Made by a program: the position numbers and the translations under genes. The notes below the pieces were generated by a model. The model was not told where the DNA came from. It ran no database searches and saw only the letters and a program-made list of their open reading frames with translations. A DNA stretch of 10,029 nt, from assembly GCA_902826155.1 (NCBI GenBank), contig CADEDU010000145.1, forward strand, positions 1 through 10,029, read 5' to 3'. The DNA is from an uncultured beta proteobacterium (lineage in GTDB: Bacteria > Pseudomonadota > Gammaproteobacteria > Burkholderiales > SG8-39). Below, one piece after another: positions 6,154 to 10,029 of the stretch. The number at the start of each line of letters is the position of its first letter. Within the stretch, counting starts at the first letter, position 1.

Positions 6154-7647
6154 ATGAATCTGGAACAGCTCGAACAGCAGGTGCGGCGCGATCTGGCGTG
6201 TCTGAACTATCCGCCGGCGAATTGGGTGCCTGCCGAAAGCGCAGGCGGGGTGCCTGCGGCAAGTGCAGGCGGGGTGCCTGCGGCAAGCGCAAGTGCGAGC
6301 GAACCCGAGGGCGCGCCGCTGCTCGACGTGCTGATCGTCGGTGCCGGCATGTGCGGCCAGACTGCGGCGTTCGCACTGCGACGCGAGGGCGTGGCGAACG
6401 TGCGCATCATCGATCGCGCCTCGCGCGGCGACGAGGGTCCGTGGGCGACGTACGCGCGCATGGAAACGCTGCGCTCGCCCAAGCAACTGGTTGGGCCGGA
6501 TCTGGGCATTCCGAGCCTCACCTTCCGGCGCTGGTACGAGGCGCAGCATGGCGAGGAAGGCTGGGCGGGGCTCTACAAGATCCCGCGCGTGATCTGGCGC
6601 GACTATCTGCTGTGGTTGCGCGACGTGCTGGCGCTGCCGGTCGAGAACGGCACCGAGCTGCTCGGGCTCGATCTGCGCGCGGGCTGTGTTGCCGCCACGC
6701 TGCGCGGCTCGCGCGGCATCGAGACGGTGCATGCTCGACGCATCGTGCTGGCCGCTGGACGCGACGGAGCGGGCGGCCTGCGCTGGCCGAACTTTCCCAC
6801 TTTCGATCCGCGCACCGCACGTTCGGAGCGCGTGTTCCACGCCAGTGCAGACATCGATTTCAGTCGTTTCGCCGACCGCCGGATCGCGGTGTTAGGCGTG
6901 GGCGCGACCGCGTTCGATAACGCCGCGACCGCACTAGAAGCCGGCGCGGCGACCGTGACGATGTTCGCGCGACGTCCATTCCTGCCGCAGGTGAACAAGT
7001 CGAAGTGGGCTTCGTTTCCCGGCTTCCAACATGGCTTCGCGCAGGCCGACGACGCGACGCGCTGGCGTTTTCTCACTTACATCAACGACGAACAGGTACC
7101 GCCGCCGCACGAGAGCGTGCTGCGTTGCGATCGTCACCCGGGGTTCCGCCTGCGTCTGGGTGAACCCTGGCGCGATGTGCGCGAACAGGCCCATGCGATG
7201 GAGGTGCTCACCGATCAGGCGACGTACCTGTTCGATGCGCTGATCCTGGCCGCCGGCTTCGACGTCGATCTGCGCGAGCGGCCCGAACTCGCCGCGCTGC
7301 GCGAATCGATCCTGTACTGGCGCGATCGCGTGTCGGTCGAGCAGGCGCAGTTGCACCCGGAGGAGGCGCGCTTTCCCTATCTGGGCGCGGGCTTCGAACT
7401 GCAGTCACGCACCGGCGTGAATGAGGACATCGCGCGCATCCACGTATTCAACTGGGGCAGCACGATGAGCCACGGTCCGATTGCCGGGGATATTCCCGGG
7501 CTGCGCGTGGCCGCCGAGCGTCTCGCACGCGCCGTCACCGGCGCGCTGTTTCTCGAGACGCGTGAGCAGTTGTTCGAGGCGTTGCAGGCGTTCGACGAAC
7601 CCGAGCTGCAGCCGACGCGCTGGTTCGTGCCGCGCGCGGAGCGTTGA
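6154..7647 (+). CDS. FAD/NAD(P)-binding flavoprotein, monooxygenase-like
   Basis: A 497-residue protein with two dinucleotide-binding motifs. DVLIVGAGMCG (58-68) is the FAD Rossmann motif. RIAVLGVGATAFDNA (243-257) is a second Rossmann motif, probably for NAD(P)H. ALILAAGFDVD (362-372) is the ATG-type motif seen in flavin-containing and N-hydroxylating monooxygenases and related reductases. The arrangement fits a class B-like flavoprotein monooxygenase, but the FxGxxxHxxx fingerprint of FMO/Baeyer-Villiger enzymes is not clear around H229, so reaction and substrate are open. ATG 6154 is chosen because the protein-like sequence starts there; the frame stays open to 5902 across the spacer. No strong Shine-Dalgarno is seen. 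Residues 25-50 are an Ala/Gly/Ser-rich linker made of three 8-residue repeats. The gene diverges from the aromatic operon, suggesting a shared pathway, and its stop lies 6 bp from the convergent receptor gene's stop. Confidence 0.85.
   Translation: MNLEQLEQQVRRDLACLNYPPANWVPAESAGGVPAASAGGVPAASASASEPEGAPLLDVLIVGAGMCGQTAAFALRREGVANVRIIDRASRGDEGPWATYARMETLRSPKQLVGPDLGIPSLTFRRWYEAQHGEEGWAGLYKIPRVIWRDYLLWLRDVLALPVENGTELLGLDLRAGCVAATLRGSRGIETVHARRIVLAAGRDGAGGLRWPNFPTFDPRTARSERVFHASADIDFSRFADRRIAVLGVGATAFDNAATALEAGAATVTMFARRPFLPQVNKSKWASFPGFQHGFAQADDATRWRFLTYINDEQVPPPHESVLRCDRHPGFRLRLGEPWRDVREQAHAMEVLTDQATYLFDALILAAGFDVDLRERPELAALRESILYWRDRVSVEQAQLHPEEARFPYLGAGFELQSRTGVNEDIARIHVFNWGSTMSHGPIAGDIPGLRVAAERLARAVTGALFLETREQLFEALQAFDEPELQPTRWFVPRAER
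6224..6295. repeat. Three 24-bp tandem repeats inside the flavoprotein gene
   Basis: Units at 6224-6247, 6248-6271 and 6272-6295 each begin gggtgcctgc and encode VPAESAGG, VPAASAGG and VPAASASA. Units 1 and 2 differ at only a few positions. The length is a multiple of three, so copy changes keep the frame. The repeat forms a flexible linker between a short N-terminal helix (1-24) and the FAD domain (from about 57). Confidence 0.9.
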
Positions 7648-7653
7648 CAGGGA

Positions 7654-8673
7654 TCAATCGATCGTCGCGCCCGAGGCCTTCACGACCGCGGCCCAACGCG
7701 CGCGATCGGTCTTCACGGTCGCGCGGAACTGCTCGATCGTCTCGTAGCGCGGCGTATTGCCCATGTCGATCAGACGCTGCCGTACCGAGGGTGTCTCGAG
7801 CGCGGCCTTGACCGCGAGATTGAGGCGCGAAGCGATCTGCGGGTCGAGCCCCTTCGGACCGAATAGTCCGAACCAGATGTAGCTTTCGTAGCCGGGCACG
7901 CCCGATTCGGCGATGGTCGGAATGTCGGGCACTGCCGCGACGCGATCCTTCGTCGTCACACCGAGCAGGCGCACCTTGCCCGCTTTCCACTGGGTGAGCG
8001 CGGTCTGCACTTGATTGAAGATGCAGCACACCGTGCCGGCAAGCACTGCCTGCATCGCTTCGGGCCCGCCCTTGTACGGCACGTGGACCATGTTCAGCCC
8101 GGCTTTGGTGTTGAACTCAGCGAACGCCAGATGCGTGCCGGTGCCGTTGCCGGTAGAGGCGTAGTTGTACTTGCCCGGATTGGCGCGCACGCGCTCGATG
8201 AATTCCTGCGTGGTGCGCACGTCGATGACGTTCGGATTGATGGTGAGCGCGTTCGACACGTCCGCCAGCGGCGCGATCGGGGCGAAGTCGGCTTCCACGT
8301 CGAACGACAGCTTGCGGTAGAGCGCGGCATTGACACCGTGGGTCGCGGCCGTGCCCAACAAAATGGTGTAGCCGTCCGGGCGTGCCTTGGCGACCAGCTC
8401 CGAGGCGAGGTTGCCGCCCGCGCCGGTTCGATATTCATTGACGATCTTCGCGCCGAGCGCGCGCTCGATCGGTTCCTGCAGGATGCGCGCGACGACGTCG
8501 ACCCCGGATCCGGCCGGGAAGCCCATGACCATGGTGATCGGTGCGCTGGGCCATTGCTGCGCCTGCGCATGCGAAAGCAGGCATGCGGCAATCAGACCGA
8601 GGAGGCGTCGGCGTTTGAGAACCATGCGCGGGAAGAGGAGTGGAGAGAGGGGCGGAAAAAGGAGCGGCGTCAT
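7654..8673 (-). CDS. Bug-family periplasmic solute receptor (TctC-like)
   Basis: A 339-residue extracytoplasmic binding protein of the tripartite tricarboxylate transporter receptor (Bug) family, about normal length. A signal peptide is visible: KRRR (20-23), hydrophobic LLGLIAACLL (24-33), then AQA with cleavage near 38/39. The mature part has WPSAPITMVMGFPAGSGVD (41-59, the ligand-loop region), YRTGAGGNLASELVA (81-95), RPDGYTILLG (98-107), VHVPYKGGPEAMQAVLAG (197-213) and VPDIPTIAESGVPGYE (248-263), all hallmark Bug segments. ATG 8673 has GGAGG 8 nt upstream; an inner ATG at 8625 has no such site but would give a more ordinary signal peptide without the MTPLLFPPLSPLLFP prefix. Bug proteins bind carboxylates and other small polar ligands. 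It follows a LivM-type ABC permease by 22 bp, and no TctA/TctB genes are seen. Two adjacent cysteines (216-217) replace more usual residues. Confidence 0.94.
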   Translation of the reverse strand: MTPLLFPPLSPLLFPRMVLKRRRLLGLIAACLLSHAQAQQWPSAPITMVMGFPAGSGVDVVARILQEPIERALGAKIVNEYRTGAGGNLASELVAKARPDGYTILLGTAATHGVNAALYRKLSFDVEADFAPIAPLADVSNALTINPNVIDVRTTQEFIERVRANPGKYNYASTGNGTGTHLAFAEFNTKAGLNMVHVPYKGGPEAMQAVLAGTVCCIFNQVQTALTQWKAGKVRLLGVTTKDRVAAVPDIPTIAESGVPGYESYIWFGLFGPKGLDPQIASRLNLAVKAALETPSVRQRLIDMGNTPRYETIEQFRATVKTDRARWAAVVKASGATID

Positions 8674-8681
8674 GACAATAG

Positions 8682-8686
8682 CCTCC
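8682..8686 (-). promoter_or_regulatory. Ribosome binding site of the Bug receptor
   Basis: GGAGG on the minus strand, 8 nt before ATG 8673 and just after the livM-like stop (TAA at 8698-8696). It supports translation from 8673 rather than from the inner ATG 8625 and fits co-transcription with the permease genes. Confidence 0.7.
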
Positions 8687-8695
8687 GGTTCGCTT

Positions 8696-9661
8696 TTAGC
8701 GCCCACGCATGCGATCGAGCAGTTTGCCCAGGATGCCGTTGGGCATGTAGATGATGAACAGGATCAGCAGCATCCCGTAGATCAGGTTGTCCACCGCGTT
8801 CAGCTTGTTGCCGATCACCACACGCAGCCCCTCGGCCAGCAGCAACGTGAACACCGCGCCCACCGTCGGACCGAGCTGCACGAACATGCCGCCGGCGATC
8901 ACCGCGAACACCATCTGCAACGAGATGCCGATGCCGGCTACCGTCTCCGGATTGATGTAGAGCTGGTACTGGCCGAAGAACGCGCCGCCGAGCGCCGTGA
9001 GCGCCGCCGAGAGCATGGTGATCTGCAACTTGGTCTGCGTGACGTTGACCCCGACCGAAGCCGCGGCGTCCTCGTCGGTGCTGATCGCCTGCATCGCGTA
9101 GCGGTGCATGCTGCCGTCGACCTTGCGCCAGACCCACAGGCCGATCAGCCACAGCACGAGCGCGATGTAATAGAACACGATCTTGCTCTGGAACTGCAGC
9201 GCGTAGATCGATACGCCTTCGCTGGCCGAGAGCGCCGTGTTGGGCGTGGCACCGAGCGAACCGCCAGTGGCATCGCGCAGCGCGACGATGATCTGGCTTA
9301 CCACTGCGGTGAGCGCGAGCGTCACCAGCGCGAAGTAGTGACCGGTGATACGGAATCGAAAACACGGATAACCGATCACCACCGCCAGCAGCACCGCCAT
9401 CGCCACTGCGATCGGAATGCCCAGCCACGGTGTGAGGCCGAAATGATTCCACAGCATGACGGTGACGTATGCGCCCACGCCCATGAACGCGCCGTGCCCG
9501 AACGACACCAGCCCGAAGCGGCCCATGATCGCCCAGCTGGTGTAGATGAAGCTCCACAGCAGCACCTGGTTGGCCAGATGCAATGGATAGTTGCCCAGGC
9601 CGAGCCACGGCACGATCGCGAGCGCGATCGTGCCGACGATCCAGGCCGGCGCCGCCTTCAT
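8696..9661 (-). CDS. Branched-chain amino acid-type ABC transporter permease, LivM-like
   Basis: A 321-residue inner-membrane permease with many hydrophobic segments (about 10-25, 30-47, 58-72, 80-98, 108-127, 161-178, 212-230, 247-262 and 266-310). GLVSFGHGAFMGVGAY (50-65) and the cytoplasmic STDEDAAASVGVNVTQTKLQ (194-213), which contacts the ATPase, are characteristic of LivM. LivM pairs with LivH to import branched-chain amino acids or, in many soil bacteria, aromatic and other organic acids. ATG 9661 overlaps the upstream livH-like stop as ATGA and has GGGAG 6 nt before it, so the longer open frame to 9739 is rejected. The neighbouring genes suggest an aromatic or organic-acid substrate. 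The matching ATPases (LivG/LivF) are not in the window. Confidence 0.95.
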   Translation of the reverse strand: MKAAPAWIVGTIALAIVPWLGLGNYPLHLANQVLLWSFIYTSWAIMGRFGLVSFGHGAFMGVGAYVTVMLWNHFGLTPWLGIPIAVAMAVLLAVVIGYPCFRFRITGHYFALVTLALTAVVSQIIVALRDATGGSLGATPNTALSASEGVSIYALQFQSKIVFYYIALVLWLIGLWVWRKVDGSMHRYAMQAISTDEDAAASVGVNVTQTKLQITMLSAALTALGGAFFGQYQLYINPETVAGIGISLQMVFAVIAGGMFVQLGPTVGAVFTLLLAEGLRVVIGNKLNAVDNLIYGMLLILFIIYMPNGILGKLLDRMRGR

Positions 9662-10029
9662 CGCTTGCTCCCGAGCAACCCCTGCGGGCGCACGAACATC
9701 ATCACGATGAAGAACACGAACGCCATCACGTAGCCCCACTCGATGTGGAAGAAGAATCCGCCCACCGAGATGAACTGCGCGAAGATGAAGGCGGCGACGA
9801 ATCCGCCGACCATGTTGCCTAGGCCGCCGAGCGTGCAGATCATGAACGTTATCGGCCCGAACGACAGGCCGATCGCCGGATGCACGTCGTACTGCAGCAC
9901 GAGCAACGATGCGGCCAGGCCGGCGAGTGCGCCCCCGACGATCGAGGTGACCACGTAGATGCGCGCCGGGTTGACGCCCATGAGCGGCATGATCGCGCGG
10001 TCCTGGCTGATGGCGCGGATCGCGGTGCC
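9658..10029 (-). CDS. Branched-chain amino acid-type ABC transporter permease, LivH-like, partial
   Basis: The last 123 residues of a LivH-type permease; the gene enters from the right edge with its frame open to base 10029. The segment opens GTAIRAISQDRAIMPLMGVN, the conserved cytoplasmic loop of LivH that docks on the ATPase, followed by membrane segments TSIVGGALAGLAASLLVL and TFMICTLGGLGNMVGGFVAA and a FVRPQGLLG end typical of the family. Its TGA overlaps the livM-like ATG (ATGA), so the two are translationally coupled partners. An internal ATG at 9990 is not the true start because the conserved loop continues upstream of it. Confidence 0.95.
   Translation of the reverse strand, partial: GTAIRAISQDRAIMPLMGVNPARIYVVTSIVGGALAGLAASLLVLQYDVHPAIGLSFGPITFMICTLGGLGNMVGGFVAAFIFAQFISVGGFFFHIEWGYVMAFVFFIVMMFVRPQGLLGSKR

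Noticed and set aside
8387..9733. Long plus-strand open frame (448 codons) opposite the livM-like and receptor genes
   Set aside because: It is antisense to two clearly recognisable proteins, is rich in Arg, His and Asp as expected for the shadow of a high-GC gene, and shows no domain.

Overview
The window looks like a chromosomal aromatic-catabolism and uptake cluster from a high-GC proteobacterium. A betaproteobacterium (Burkholderiales) is the best guess, because a Bug/TctC-family periplasmic receptor sits among aromatic-degradation genes and Shine-Dalgarno sites are of the GGAGG type. That placement is inferred; no rRNA or phylogenetic marker is present.

Layout. On the minus strand, read from about 5962 down to 1, is a run of five genes: a DsbA-fold 2-hydroxychromene-2-carboxylate-isomerase-like protein (5324-5962), a Rieske ring-hydroxylating dioxygenase alpha subunit (3960-5255), its beta subunit (3356-3868), a molybdopterin-binding large subunit of a xanthine dehydrogenase/CO dehydrogenase-type molybdenum hydroxylase (857-3229), and the FAD-binding medium subunit of the same enzyme (1-720, cut by the left edge). 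On the plus strand, diverging from the isomerase gene, is a two-dinucleotide-domain flavoprotein (6154-7647). It converges, with only 6 bp between stops, on a second minus-strand operon that enters from the right edge: livH-like permease (9658-10029, partial), livM-like permease (8696-9661) and a Bug-family solute receptor (7654-8673).

How they may work together (inference). The transport genes would bring in a small organic acid, plausibly an aromatic or heteroaromatic carboxylate. The molybdenum hydroxylase (water-derived hydroxylation) and the Rieske dioxygenase (O2-derived hydroxylation), with the flavoprotein and the glutathione-type isomerase, would start its breakdown. The dioxygenase alpha subunit resembles the terephthalate dioxygenase/salicylate 5-hydroxylase clade, but seems to lack the second carboxylate-binding arginine of terephthalate dioxygenase. 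No ferredoxin/reductase for the dioxygenase, no 2Fe-2S small subunit for the molybdenum hydroxylase, and no ABC ATPases are present; they should lie outside the window if the systems are complete.

The most unusual structure is at the start of the molybdenum hydroxylase large-subunit gene. A 55-bp segment spanning its start codon is duplicated 98 bp upstream (54/55 identical), with a perfect 11-bp-stem hairpin between the copies. The upstream start opens a 33-codon leader ORF whose stop overlaps the main ATG as ATGA, a possible translational-coupling or attenuation device. Smaller in-frame tandem repeats occur inside the flavoprotein and isomerase genes, and two copies of a 13-bp palindromic element lie between the two molybdenum hydroxylase genes. 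No RNA genes, CRISPR arrays, insertion sequences or convincing intrinsic terminators were seen.
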